NCBI RefSeq assembly: GCF_003646465.1
Contig: NZ_QZEX01000010.1
Location: 102,000 to 165,999, forward strand
Direction: 5' to 3'
Source: Chachezhania antarctica
GTDB taxonomy: Bacteria; Pseudomonadota; Alphaproteobacteria; Rhodobacterales; Rhodobacteraceae
DNA: 64,000 nt
A program made the position numbers and the translations under genes. Positions 35,152 to 44,069 of this stretch are shown here, in pieces. The stretch's first letter is position 1; each line of letters starts with the position of its first letter. The notes under the pieces are model-generated. The model did not search any database, was not told the origin of the DNA, and worked only from the letters and a program-made list of their open reading frames with translations.

Positions 35152-36390
35152 TCATTCCCCGTACTTCGAAGAACTTTCCCTAACGACGTCCCAAACAACT
35201 TCTCCGTACGCCGCGATCCAGTCAGTCTGCGGAACCCAGGTTTCGCCATCCCACATCTCGATACGCGTCTTGCCGCCGCCGCCGTGATCCTCGGCTGTGA
35301 CCGTGATTGGTGCCATCAGACCGTTGGCGTCGTAGTTTTCCAGCGACTCTAGGCCCTTTTTATAGGATTCCGCGGTGATCGGCATCCCCTCCAGGTCTGC
35401 GGCCCTGCGGGCAGCCTCGAAGATGATCGAATACATCGCCAGACCTGTGTTGTAATAGACGTCCTGCGTGTTCACGAGCGGACCGGAGCCCTCTCCCTCG
35501 TCATAGAGTTTATTGATGATCTCCAGACGCAGGGGCACGTCCTGACCACCCACGACATTTGTGCCGCGCTTGAGCCCGGTGGCGGCCTCGGCGCCAATAT
35601 TGGCGATGTCGACTTCATTCAGCCAGTTTACGGAAATATACTTGTCCATCGGAATGCGATTGCGTTGCATTTCCTTCGAAGCGACGACATGCGCACCACC
35701 AAGCATCCATGAGATCACATGGTCGGGATTGTCACGACGCATCTTCGACCATGCACCGGATTGATCGCTGCCCGGCAGCGGCACGGGGTAAAGCAGTAGT
35801 TCGAAACCCTCTTTCTGCGACAGCGTTTTGAGAATCTCGATCGGCTCCTGCCCGAACGGGTAGTCGAAATAAATGTAGCCGATCTTGACGTCCGAGAGAT
35901 CGTCGTCATGTAGCTGCTTGATATATCCGATATCGTTTGCCACCTGCCCCCAATATGTCGGGCCGACGGGATAGACCCATTCGAAAACGGTTCCATCCAC
36001 CGCATCGCCCCGACCCACCAGTGACTGCATGAGAATCCGCCCGTCTTCCATCGCGCGTGGCAGGATCGCCAAAGATACAGGCGTCGACAGCGTGTCGAAG
36101 ACGAAAACCCCTTCCCGGCTCAGCCTGGAATAACACTCGATGCCGCGCTGTGGCTCGTTTCCGTGATCACGAACGATAACCTCTACCGGCTCTCCACCGA
36201 TACCACCCTGCATGTTGATCAGCTTCGCCACATCCATCGCTGCCTGCGACACCTGCGGCGTGGCGAAAGTATAGGCCTTGCTAAGATCATAGCAAACCCC
36301 GACCTTGAATGGCTCCGCCAGAGCCTGTGTTCCGGCCATCCAGCTCCCCATCATAGAAAAAACAGCTAATGCCTTGGTAAGTTTCTTCAT
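35152..36390 (-). CDS. ABC importer periplasmic binding protein, copy A
   Basis: A 412-residue type I binding protein. Its signal peptide has a hydrophobic core and ends at AGTQALAE. Motifs VGVCYDLSKAYTF, VRDHGNEPQRGIECYSRL and LVGRGDAVDG match copy B. GGGAGGAAAAG before the ATG fixes the start at 36390. It is separated from LivF by 33 bases and from copy B by 86 bases. Copies A and B arose by tandem duplication; both have intact signal peptides and full length, so both are likely exported. Confidence 0.93.
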   Translation of the reverse strand: MKKLTKALAVFSMMGSWMAGTQALAEPFKVGVCYDLSKAYTFATPQVSQAAMDVAKLINMQGGIGGEPVEVIVRDHGNEPQRGIECYSRLSREGVFVFDTLSTPVSLAILPRAMEDGRILMQSLVGRGDAVDGTVFEWVYPVGPTYWGQVANDIGYIKQLHDDDLSDVKIGYIYFDYPFGQEPIEILKTLSQKEGFELLLYPVPLPGSDQSGAWSKMRRDNPDHVISWMLGGAHVVASKEMQRNRIPMDKYISVNWLNEVDIANIGAEAATGLKRGTNVVGGQDVPLRLEIINKLYDEGEGSGPLVNTQDVYYNTGLAMYSIIFEAARRAADLEGMPITAESYKKGLESLENYDANGLMAPITVTAEDHGGGGKTRIEMWDGETWVPQTDWIAAYGEVVWDVVRESSSKYGE

Positions 36391-36423
36391 CTTTTCCTCC
36401 CTGAACAATCTCTGTCTAGTGAC

Positions 36424-37236
36424 TTAACTCAGCCAACGCTTGCGTCGGCTGTAATGTTTGACATTGTGAAAGTTGGCACCTTCTCCGCCGCCAAGGTAGA
36501 ATTCCTGGATGTCGGAGTTGGATTTGAGCGCCTCGGCTGTACCATGCATGACCACGCGGCCGTTTTCGATCAGATAACCTTCCGAAACGATTTCCAGCGC
36601 GGCCAAGGCATTCTGTTCAACCAAAAGCACCGACAAACCCTCCTCGCGGTTGATTTTTTGAAGGATGCCGAAAATTTCAGCCACCAAGAATGGCGCTAGC
36701 CCAAGACTCGGCTCATCGAGCATCAGAAGACTCGGTTGGGTCACAAGAGCTCGGCCAATGGCAAGCATTTGCTGTTCGCCGCCCGACAGATAACCCGCCT
36801 GCGAATTACGGCGCTCGGCAAGCCTGGGAAAATAGTCGTATATTTTATCCTTTTCCACACTCAATTCAGATCTGGACATTCCCATCGGTGCGGCCGCAGT
36901 CAGGTTCTCGTCTGGAGTCAGATGCTCGAAAACGCGCCGTCCTTCGATGACGTGACAGATGCCCATTTCGACACGTTTCTGCGCCAGCATCTCTGTGATG
37001 TCGGTCCCGTCAAACTTTATCTCACCCCGGCTGATATGGCCGCGTTCTGCCTTCAGAAGACCACTGATCGCCTTCAATGTTGTGCTTTTTCCGGCTCCGT
37101 TGGAGCCCAGAAGCGCGACCATTCCGCCCTTCGGCACCTGAACAGAAACGCCTTTGATCGCCAGCATTACGTTGTCGTACAGCACCTCGATGCTATTCAT
37201 CGACAGAATGGACTGGCCTTGGGCTTTCTCTTGCAT
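36424..37236 (-). CDS. ABC transporter ATP-binding protein, LivF type (second importer)
   Basis: A 270-residue ATPase. Walker A is GSNGAGKST, the signature is LSGGEQQ, Walker B LLMLDEPSLGLAP and the switch region VLLVEQNALAAL. The C-terminal basic tail KHYSRRKRWLS mirrors that of the LivF at 9603-10394. Two ATGs are close (37242, 37236); the second has better spacing from GAGGA. It lies between the permease genes and the binding-protein genes. Confidence 0.93.
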   Translation of the reverse strand: MQEKAQGQSILSMNSIEVLYDNVMLAIKGVSVQVPKGGMVALLGSNGAGKSTTLKAISGLLKAERGHISRGEIKFDGTDITEMLAQKRVEMGICHVIEGRRVFEHLTPDENLTAAAPMGMSRSELSVEKDKIYDYFPRLAERRNSQAGYLSGGEQQMLAIGRALVTQPSLLMLDEPSLGLAPFLVAEIFGILQKINREEGLSVLLVEQNALAALEIVSEGYLIENGRVVMHGTAEALKSNSDIQEFYLGGGEGANFHNVKHYSRRKRWLS

Positions 37237-37248
37237 CGGCATTCCTCT

Positions 37249-38322
37249 TTACTTTCTGAGCTGATCGAAGGGCCAGGTCATAAGATAGTCTCTGATATTG
37301 CCGTAGAGTTTTCCGAGACCTAGCGGTTCGATCATGAGAATGATGACGATCAACGCGCCGTAGACCGCATTGGGGATATGAGCGAGCGTTTCCACATTGA
37401 CCTGCATGCCGAGCTCTTCGCTCGCTGTCACGACGAGCCCGTTCACCAGCCCCGGCACGAGCAGGATCAACGCAACTCCGAAATAGGACCCGATGATGCT
37501 GCCAAGTCCGCCTACGATCACCATCGCCAATACCTGGATTGATACGTTTACCGAAAACTGTTCGGGTGCGGCCAGAAAGTAGAAGGTCGCGACCAGCAGG
37601 GCCCCGCTGACACCGGCAATGAAAGACGATGCCGCGAAGGCTAGGATCTTGTAGTAGAAGCTGTTTACGCCGAGGATCGCCGCAGCAAAATCCTTCTCAC
37701 GCACTGCGACAAGTGCACGTCCCAGCCCAGTGCGCTTGAGGTTTAGCATGAAGATTGTGACCAAGACGCACCAGCCAAGTGCGACATAATAATAGCCGGC
37801 ATCAGAGGTGATCTGCTGTCCTAACAGCGCCAAAGTTGGAGCCTGAAGTGATGCGTGTGACCCGCCGGAAATCGTTGGGGAGTGGGTCAATACCCAGTCC
37901 ATCACGAATTGCATCGCGAGGGTCGTGAGCGCGAGATAAAGACCTTTGACCCGCAATGCGGCAAAGGCGAACAGACTGCCGATCACTGATGCCGCCAACC
38001 CGCCAATGATCAAGGCGATTTCCCAAGGCACCCCGAGCCGCACGGCATGTATGGCCGAATAGGCACCAACGGCCATTACTGCGGCATATCCGAGATGGAG
38101 CTGTCCGGCCCAGCCTGTCACCAAGTTCAGTCCTAAAGCGGCGGCTGTCCAGATCAGCCAAGGCAAAATGTAACTGTTAAGGTAAAGTGACGGTAGGATA
38201 AACGGTGCCGCAAGTCCGATCAACAGAAGGAACACCGCCAAGTTCCGGTCTGCCGGAACTTTGAACATGCGGCTATCCGAGATCAAACTGGAGTGGTAGA
38301 CACCCGAGAGTCGATAGAACAT
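37249..38322 (-). CDS. ABC importer permease, LivM type (second importer)
   Basis: A 357-residue membrane permease of the LivM family. The conserved TGWAGQLHLGYAAVMAVGAY stretch and VREKDFAAAILGV coupling loop are clear, and about nine or ten hydrophobic segments are present. The N-terminal 25 residues are hydrophilic, longer than usual. The start is 1 base after the LivH stop; AAAGGGTG precedes it. Confidence 0.92.
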   Translation of the reverse strand: MFYRLSGVYHSSLISDSRMFKVPADRNLAVFLLLIGLAAPFILPSLYLNSYILPWLIWTAAALGLNLVTGWAGQLHLGYAAVMAVGAYSAIHAVRLGVPWEIALIIGGLAASVIGSLFAFAALRVKGLYLALTTLAMQFVMDWVLTHSPTISGGSHASLQAPTLALLGQQITSDAGYYYVALGWCVLVTIFMLNLKRTGLGRALVAVREKDFAAAILGVNSFYYKILAFAASSFIAGVSGALLVATFYFLAAPEQFSVNVSIQVLAMVIVGGLGSIIGSYFGVALILLVPGLVNGLVVTASEELGMQVNVETLAHIPNAVYGALIVIILMIEPLGLGKLYGNIRDYLMTWPFDQLRK

Positions 38323-38323
38323 T

Positions 38324-39211
38324 TTACACCCTTTCGATGTCGTGACGGCCGAACAGTCCGTGCGGACGGATCATGACCGTAAGAATCAGGACCGCGGCGA
38401 CGATGAGTTCGCGGCTGCCGCCTCCGACAAGCGGATCAAGAAATTCCGCACCGACATTTTCGATTACGCCCAGAATGATACCAGCAACGATCGCGCCTAA
38501 TATGCTGTCGAGACCACCCAGAACAGCGACAGTCAGACCCTTGAGAAGCAGAAGCGACAGTGCCTGATCGACACCCTGGATTTCGCCCCAAATGACACCT
38601 GCCGCCACAGCCACCACAGAAGCGAGGGCCCAGGACAGCCCGACACCGCGCTCGACCGAAATTCCGACAGACCATGATGCCATGTAATCATCCGCGATCG
38701 CCCGCAATTTGATCCCGGTCCGGGTTCGAAAGAACACCATGAAAGCGACGAACAGGGCAAGCGCAACGCCGGCGCCGACCAGATGGATGCGGCTGATGAA
38801 GATGTCGCCCAGAAACAATGGTTCATAGCTGACACCGAGTTCCATCGAACGCGACGTCCCACCCCAGATTGCAAGCGTTGTGCCCCGCAGGAAGATGTCG
38901 AGGCCAAGTGTCAGCATCAGGATCATGACGACCGGACGGCCCGCGAGACGCCGAAGCGCCACCCTTTCAATGCCAAACCCCAGACCGAACATGACGACCG
39001 CAGCAAGCGGAATAGCTAGCCATAACGGCATTCCCAGATCGCGCGCTAGGGCAAGAACCACATAAGCCCCGACCATTGTCAGCCCGCCCTGCGCCAGATT
39101 AGGCACCGAGGATGCCTTGTAGACCAGGACCAGGCCGATGGCAAAAAGTGAATACAACAGACCCGTCAGGGCACCGTTGATCGCAAGCTCTGATAAAAAA
39201 ACCCAATCCAT
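38324..39211 (-). CDS. ABC importer permease, LivH type (second importer)
   Basis: A 295-residue membrane permease of the LivH family with INGALTGLLYSLFAIGLVLVY at the N-terminus, VPNLAQGGL in place of the common FNFAQGE, ADDYMASWSVGIS as the coupling loop, and RPHGLFGRHDIERV at the end. The gene abuts the ligase gene upstream (39212) with no spacer. Confidence 0.92.
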   Translation of the reverse strand: MDWVFLSELAINGALTGLLYSLFAIGLVLVYKASSVPNLAQGGLTMVGAYVVLALARDLGMPLWLAIPLAAVVMFGLGFGIERVALRRLAGRPVVMILMLTLGLDIFLRGTTLAIWGGTSRSMELGVSYEPLFLGDIFISRIHLVGAGVALALFVAFMVFFRTRTGIKLRAIADDYMASWSVGISVERGVGLSWALASVVAVAAGVIWGEIQGVDQALSLLLLKGLTVAVLGGLDSILGAIVAGIILGVIENVGAEFLDPLVGGGSRELIVAAVLILTVMIRPHGLFGRHDIERV

Positions 39212-41131
39212 TTAAACCTCCCTTATGGGAAGGGTTCTTTCGACCTTCCCCATTTCTCCGGTCTCGTAAGCCACCTGGGCGCTCACATGGACCTTGGTTG
39301 AACCGTCATAGAGTGCCGCGATAACATCGGCGTAGCGTTCCTCTACGACCTTGCGACGCAGTTTTCGGGTTCGAGTGATCTCGCCATCGTCCGGGTCAAA
39401 TTCCTTTGGAAGGCAGACAAAGCGCTTCAGGTGCAGTGGCTCGGTGACGGCCTTGTTTACCCGTTCGAAAGCCGGGCGTATTAGCGCCGCGACTTCGTCG
39501 CGCTGAGACAAATCTGAATAGGACACATATGGCACACCGTTCACCTCGGCCCAATGACCGACAGCTTCAAAATCCACGCAGATCATCGCAGTCAGCTCAT
39601 CCCGCCCCGCTCCGACAACGGCCGCATCCTTGATATACGGACTGAATTTCAGCCGGTTCTCTATATAGTTTGGCACGTAGCGTTCACCGCCCGCCGTATG
39701 CATGACCTCGGAGACGCGCCCCAGAACCACAAGCTGGCCATTCTCCTCAAGATAGCCGGCATCGCCAGTACGCAGCCACCCGTCCGTCAGGGCTTCGGCG
39801 GTCGCTTCGGGTTTGTTGAAATAGCCATTGAACACACCTTCCGAGCGCAAGAGGATTTCACCGTTCTCGTCAATCTTCGCCTCGACACCCGGCACGGGCT
39901 TGCCGACGGTATGCAGGCGCACCTCGTTGGGGGCCTGCATCGCGGTGATCGCGCTGTGCTCGGTCTGGCCGTAGAACTGGCGCAGCTTGATCCCGAGGGC
40001 GCGGTAGAACACGAAGGTATCTTCGCCAATCGCCTCGCCACCGGTAAACGCATTCCTCAGGCGGCTCATGCCGAATTGATCCTTGATCGGACCGAAAATG
40101 AGAGCCTCCCCCAGAAAACGGCCCAGTGGTTCCAACGCACCACCACTTTGGCCGTTCAGTTTGCGCGTCTCGGCGGCAATCGCCCGGTCCATGAAGAAGT
40201 GGTAGAGCCACTTCTTCAACGGGGTTGAGTTCTCCATGCCGACCTGGATTGTTGTCAACATCTGGTCCCAACTCCTGGGTGCTGCCAGGTAGAAGGTCGG
40301 TGCGATTTCCCGCATGTCTCGAACGACCGTTTCCTGCCTCTCCGGTACGTTCACCGTGAACCGGAACATCAGCGCCGCCGCCACCGTTATGGCATAATCG
40401 CCGACCCAGGCCATCGGGAGATAGGCAAGGATTTCCTCTCCCTCTCCAAACACTCCCGCTGCATGGCCATTGCGGACAGCGGCAAGAACATTCTTCTGGC
40501 TCAGTACGATACCCTTCGGCTTGCCCGTGGTGCCCGACGAATGCAGGAAGATTGCCGGGTCCTCGGGCTTCGCTCTGTTCAGAAGTTCATCGCGGCGGCG
40601 CGGATCCTCGTTGAGACTGTGCAGGCCGATTTCGATCAGGTGATCCCATGACATCAGGCCGTCGTCTTCATAGAAGCTGAGCCCGCGCGTTTCGTCGTAT
40701 ATGATATGCGCTATGCCGCTCGCGCTCGCGCTCCGCAGCTCGAGGACCTTGTCCACTTGCTCTTGATCTTCTGCTATGGCCGCGACGATTTCGACCTCGC
40801 TCAGGAAATGCTGAAGCTCTTCGATCGTTGCGCCAGGATAAGCCGGCATTGCATAGGCACCGAGCAGCGAAATCGCAAGCATGCCTGCATAGAGCCGCGC
40901 ACGGTTGTCGCCCAGAATGAGCACAGCCTTGCCGGGCTTTACGCCGATCTTCTCAAGCCCGGCCGCGCAGGCCAGTACTTCTTCGGCGTACTCTGCCCAG
41001 GTGGTTTCCTTCCAGATTCCACGCTCTTTTTCGCGAATAGCAATATTCGACCCGTAGCTTGACGCGTTCCGTGCCAGCAATGCCCCGATCGTTTCGCTGG
41101 CGGAAAACTGCGATTTTGCTGCTTCAACCAT
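39212..41131 (-). CDS. AMP-forming acyl-CoA ligase (second importer)
   Basis: A 639-residue ANL-superfamily ligase. The phosphate loop HSSGTTGKPKG, the A5 motif FYGQTEHSA, LRTGDAGYLEENG and the C-terminal TRTRKLRRKV (likely catalytic Lys) are all present, so it should be active. GGAGG lies 5 bases before ATG 41131, which overlaps the LivG stop. As in the first importer, the ligase gene is sandwiched between LivG and LivH genes, which suggests that the transported molecule is a free acid activated on entry. Confidence 0.9.
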   Translation of the reverse strand: MVEAAKSQFSASETIGALLARNASSYGSNIAIREKERGIWKETTWAEYAEEVLACAAGLEKIGVKPGKAVLILGDNRARLYAGMLAISLLGAYAMPAYPGATIEELQHFLSEVEIVAAIAEDQEQVDKVLELRSASASGIAHIIYDETRGLSFYEDDGLMSWDHLIEIGLHSLNEDPRRRDELLNRAKPEDPAIFLHSSGTTGKPKGIVLSQKNVLAAVRNGHAAGVFGEGEEILAYLPMAWVGDYAITVAAALMFRFTVNVPERQETVVRDMREIAPTFYLAAPRSWDQMLTTIQVGMENSTPLKKWLYHFFMDRAIAAETRKLNGQSGGALEPLGRFLGEALIFGPIKDQFGMSRLRNAFTGGEAIGEDTFVFYRALGIKLRQFYGQTEHSAITAMQAPNEVRLHTVGKPVPGVEAKIDENGEILLRSEGVFNGYFNKPEATAEALTDGWLRTGDAGYLEENGQLVVLGRVSEVMHTAGGERYVPNYIENRLKFSPYIKDAAVVGAGRDELTAMICVDFEAVGHWAEVNGVPYVSYSDLSQRDEVAALIRPAFERVNKAVTEPLHLKRFVCLPKEFDPDDGEITRTRKLRRKVVEERYADVIAALYDGSTKVHVSAQVAYETGEMGKVERTLPIREV

Positions 41132-41909
41132 GCGATCCTCCAATATATGCCTCGATAACCCTCGGATCTTTTACAACATCCTTCGGGATACCGCTGGCGA
41201 TCATTTCGCCGTAGTTGAGTGCCAGCACCCGATCACAAATACCGATGATGACGTCCATATGATGTTCGATAAGCAGGACACTAACGCCGCGTTCATCCCG
41301 CGCGTCCAGAATGAAGCGGGACATATACCCCTTCTCCTCCTGGTTCATACCCGCCATCGGCTCGTCAAGGATCAACATCTGCGGCTCTGCCACCAGGGCC
41401 CGCGCAAGTTCGACCCGCTTTTTCAGCCCGATCGGAAGGCCGTCGACCAGTTCGTACCGGATGCTCTCGAGCTGCAGGAACTCGATCACCTCCTCGACGA
41501 TTTTGCGGTTCTCGACTTCTTCAGGACGGGCCGCCCACCAATAGAACGCCGTGCGGAAAACTCCCGGGTGCATATGAATGTGCCGGCCGAGCAGGATATT
41601 ATCGAGAACGCTCATCCCATTGAAGAGCGCGAGGTTCTGAAACGTCCGGGCCACACCGAGCTTTGCAACCTTGTGGGGTGCCGTGCCGGTAATGTTCTTT
41701 CCGGCCAACCGGACAGTCCCCTCGTTTGGCGGGTAGAACCCGGTGATTGCATTGGTAAGCGTCGTCTTGCCACTGCCATTCGGCCCAACAAGGCCGAAGA
41801 TTTCCCCTCGCTGGATGACAAGATCGACACCGGTGACAGCAACGATACCGCCAAAACGGCGTTCGATCCCTGTGCATTCCAGTATCGGCTTATTACTTAG
41901 TGTCGTCAT
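41124..41909 (-). CDS. ABC transporter ATP-binding protein, LivG type (second importer)
   Basis: A 261-residue ATPase. Walker A is GPNGSGKTT, Walker B MLILDEPMAGM and the switch His is in LLIEHHMD. The signature position reads LPIGLKKRVELARAL rather than LSGGQ, as in the LivG of the first importer. GGGGG lies 5 bases before the ATG at 41909. It is 33 bases from the upstream SDR gene and the first transport gene of the second importer. Confidence 0.92.
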   Translation of the reverse strand: MTTLSNKPILECTGIERRFGGIVAVTGVDLVIQRGEIFGLVGPNGSGKTTLTNAITGFYPPNEGTVRLAGKNITGTAPHKVAKLGVARTFQNLALFNGMSVLDNILLGRHIHMHPGVFRTAFYWWAARPEEVENRKIVEEVIEFLQLESIRYELVDGLPIGLKKRVELARALVAEPQMLILDEPMAGMNQEEKGYMSRFILDARDERGVSVLLIEHHMDVIIGICDRVLALNYGEMIASGIPKDVVKDPRVIEAYIGGSHG

Positions 41910-41942
41910 ATGGCCCCCGTTTTCCCCCAGGCAATGCACGTA

Positions 41943-42797
41943 TCAAGATATCCGGAAGTAATCCGGTCGACCTGTGGGCCAGGGATCTCCCCACAACTGC
42001 TGCCCACCGTCGATATTCAGAACTTCACCGGTTACGAATTTCCCCGAATTTGCCGCCATATAAACAACGCCTTCGGCGACATCCCATTCGTCGCCGGCGT
42101 GGCGCATCGGATTTGAGTCCTCGAAGGTGGCCGCGCCGTCTTCGGGATAGTTGTGAAAGCCGTTGCTTTCACAACATCCGGGCGCCACGCAGTTCACGCG
42201 AATCCCATGCGGCGCCCACTCTACCGCGACCGATTTTGACAAGTATATCACCCCTGCTCGCGCCGCACAGGTATGCGCGATGCCCGGCATGCCGCGCCAG
42301 ATGTCGGCCACGATATTCACGATAGAACCGGGTCGCTTTTGCTCGACCCAGTGTCGTGCGGTGGATTGCATCATCCACCAGGTCCCGTTGAGGTTGGTGT
42401 CGATGACCGCGTTCCAGCCCTTCGGAGAAAAGTCCAACGCTGCTTGGGGAAACTGACCCCCGGCATTGTTCACCAGAACGTCAATCGATCCGAATTCACG
42501 GTTGACCTCGCCAACGAAGTCCTCGACCTGTCCGGGATCCCGGATCGTCATAGGCTTGGCAAACACCATGCCACCAAAAGTTTCGAGAAATTCCTTGGCC
42601 GAGGCCAGCTTTACCGCGTCGCGTCCATTGATCGCAAGATTGGCACCCAACCTAGCGAACAGCACCGCAATGGAAAGACCCAAGCCACCGCCGGCGCCCG
42701 TCACAGCAACGGTTTTACCCGCAAACAAGTCGCTTGCATACACGGTTGCGCGTGACGCCAAGTCTCCTCGCGAAGACCCGTACTGCGTCTTAGTCAT
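41943..42797 (-). CDS. SDR family oxidoreductase (2,4-dienoyl-CoA reductase-like)
   Basis: A 284-residue SDR. TGAGGGLGLSIA is the cofactor motif, NNAGGQFPQAA follows at about residue 115, and the C-terminal part has GGQQLWGDPWP. The classical catalytic Tyr-x3-Lys is not found where expected: after the IVADIWRGMPG segment the chain reads HTCAARAGV. This pattern, with no Tyr in YxxxK, is seen in dienoyl-CoA reductase/peroxisomal trans-enoyl reductase-like SDRs. GGGAGGAGG fixes the start at 42797. It is the first gene after operator site 4 and leads the second importer operon. Confidence 0.83.
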   Translation of the reverse strand: MTKTQYGSSRGDLASRATVYASDLFAGKTVAVTGAGGGLGLSIAVLFARLGANLAINGRDAVKLASAKEFLETFGGMVFAKPMTIRDPGQVEDFVGEVNREFGSIDVLVNNAGGQFPQAALDFSPKGWNAVIDTNLNGTWWMMQSTARHWVEQKRPGSIVNIVADIWRGMPGIAHTCAARAGVIYLSKSVAVEWAPHGIRVNCVAPGCCESNGFHNYPEDGAATFEDSNPMRHAGDEWDVAEGVVYMAANSGKFVTGEVLNIDGGQQLWGDPWPTGRPDYFRIS

Positions 42798-42837
42798 GAC
42801 GCCTCCTCCCTGTGTCCCGTTCGGGTTCGTTGCGGAT

Positions 42838-42866
42838 AATCTAACGCGTGTTAGAAAACTATGCAA
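42838..42866 (-). promoter_or_regulatory. Promoter with CTAAC-N4-GTTAG operator, site 4
   Basis: Positions 42841-42854 read CTAACGCGTGTTAG. On the minus strand a -35 TTGCAT (42866-42861) and a -10 TAGATT (42843-42838) are separated by exactly 17 bases, and the operator fills the spacer and touches the -10. It controls the SDR and second importer operon, whose start codon is 44 bases downstream. Confidence 0.8.
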
Positions 42867-42902
42867 GACAAGAATGCGCTTTGCTATAGTGATCACCTCT
42901 GG

Positions 42903-44069
42903 TCAGTAAGACTTTGGAAGCCCTAACGCTTTTTCGGCGATGAACGACAAAAGCATCTGTGGTGTCACGGGGACGATGCGGAAAAGTAGTGCCTCTCTTA
43001 CCAGACGCTCCACATGATATTCCTTGGCGTATCCAAACCCGCCAAAGGTAATCTGCGCTGCTTCAGTCGCCTCGACCGCGGCATCTGCGGCCAGTAGCTT
43101 GGCAGCGTTGGCTTCCACTCCGCACGCCTCTCCCGAATCATAGAGGGCGGCGGCATGCATCACCATGAGATTGGCAGCTTCCACCCGTGCCCATGCCATT
43201 GCCAGCGGATGCTGGATGCCCTGATTCTGGCCGATCGGCCGCCCAAAGACCACACGCTCGTTGGCGTATTGCGCGGCGCGCACCAATGCATTGCGTGCGA
43301 TGCCGATGCATTCGCCGGCAACGAGGATGCGTTCCGGGTTCAGCCCATGCAGAATCTGTCGGAAACCCTTGCCCTCTTCCCCAATCAAGTCTTCGGCCGG
43401 GATTGGCAGTCTGTCGATGAACATCTCGTTCGAGTCAACGGCTTTCCGGCCCATTTTTTCGATTTCGCGAACATCCACGAAATTGCGGTCCAGATCCGTA
43501 TAGAACAGGCTCAAACCCTCGGTCGGGTTAGTCACGTCTTCAAGCCGTGTCGTTCTGGCCAGAAGCAGCATCTTGTGGGCCACCTGCGCGGTCGAAATCC
43601 AGACCTTTTGACCATGAACGACGTACCTGTCCCCCTGTCGCACAGCTATGGTTTTAAGCTTGGTGGTATCCAGCCCGGTCGTCGGCTCGGTTACAGCGAA
43701 ACAAGCTTTTTGATCGCCGGCGATCAGAGGGGGCAGCATGCGAGCGCGCTGTTCATCGGTTCCGAACTTGACCACCGGGTTGAGCCCGAAAATGTTCATG
43801 TGGATGGCCGAGGCCCCGCTGGCGCCAGCCCCCGATTCGGCAATCGCCTGCATCATGATGGTCGCTTCGGTGATCCCCAGACCAGCACCGCCTACGTCTT
43901 CCGGCATGGCAATGCCAAGCCAGCCACCATCTGCCATCGCCCTGTGCAAATCATGCGGGAAACCCCCGTTCCGATCCCGGTCCAGCCAGTAGTCGTCATC
44001 AAACTGCGCACATATACGCAGGATCTGATCTCGAATTTCCTTTTGTTCACCCGTCATTCGAAATGTCAT
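42903..44069 (-). CDS. Acyl-CoA dehydrogenase (IVD-like active site)
   Basis: A 388-residue acyl-CoA dehydrogenase like that at 1304-2467. VTEPTTGLDTTKLKT, HGQKVWIST, RPIGQNQG and FGGFGYAKEYHVER are present. The C-terminal GxxEI Glu is absent and GLNPER supplies the probable base. The C-terminus EKALGLPKSY is nearly that of the fragment at 16898, which must derive from a close relative. Overlaps the CoA-transferase gene upstream by 4 bases. Confidence 0.92.
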   Translation of the reverse strand: MTFRMTGEQKEIRDQILRICAQFDDDYWLDRDRNGGFPHDLHRAMADGGWLGIAMPEDVGGAGLGITEATIMMQAIAESGAGASGASAIHMNIFGLNPVVKFGTDEQRARMLPPLIAGDQKACFAVTEPTTGLDTTKLKTIAVRQGDRYVVHGQKVWISTAQVAHKMLLLARTTRLEDVTNPTEGLSLFYTDLDRNFVDVREIEKMGRKAVDSNEMFIDRLPIPAEDLIGEEGKGFRQILHGLNPERILVAGECIGIARNALVRAAQYANERVVFGRPIGQNQGIQHPLAMAWARVEAANLMVMHAAALYDSGEACGVEANAAKLLAADAAVEATEAAQITFGGFGYAKEYHVERLVREALLFRIVPVTPQMLLSFIAEKALGLPKSY

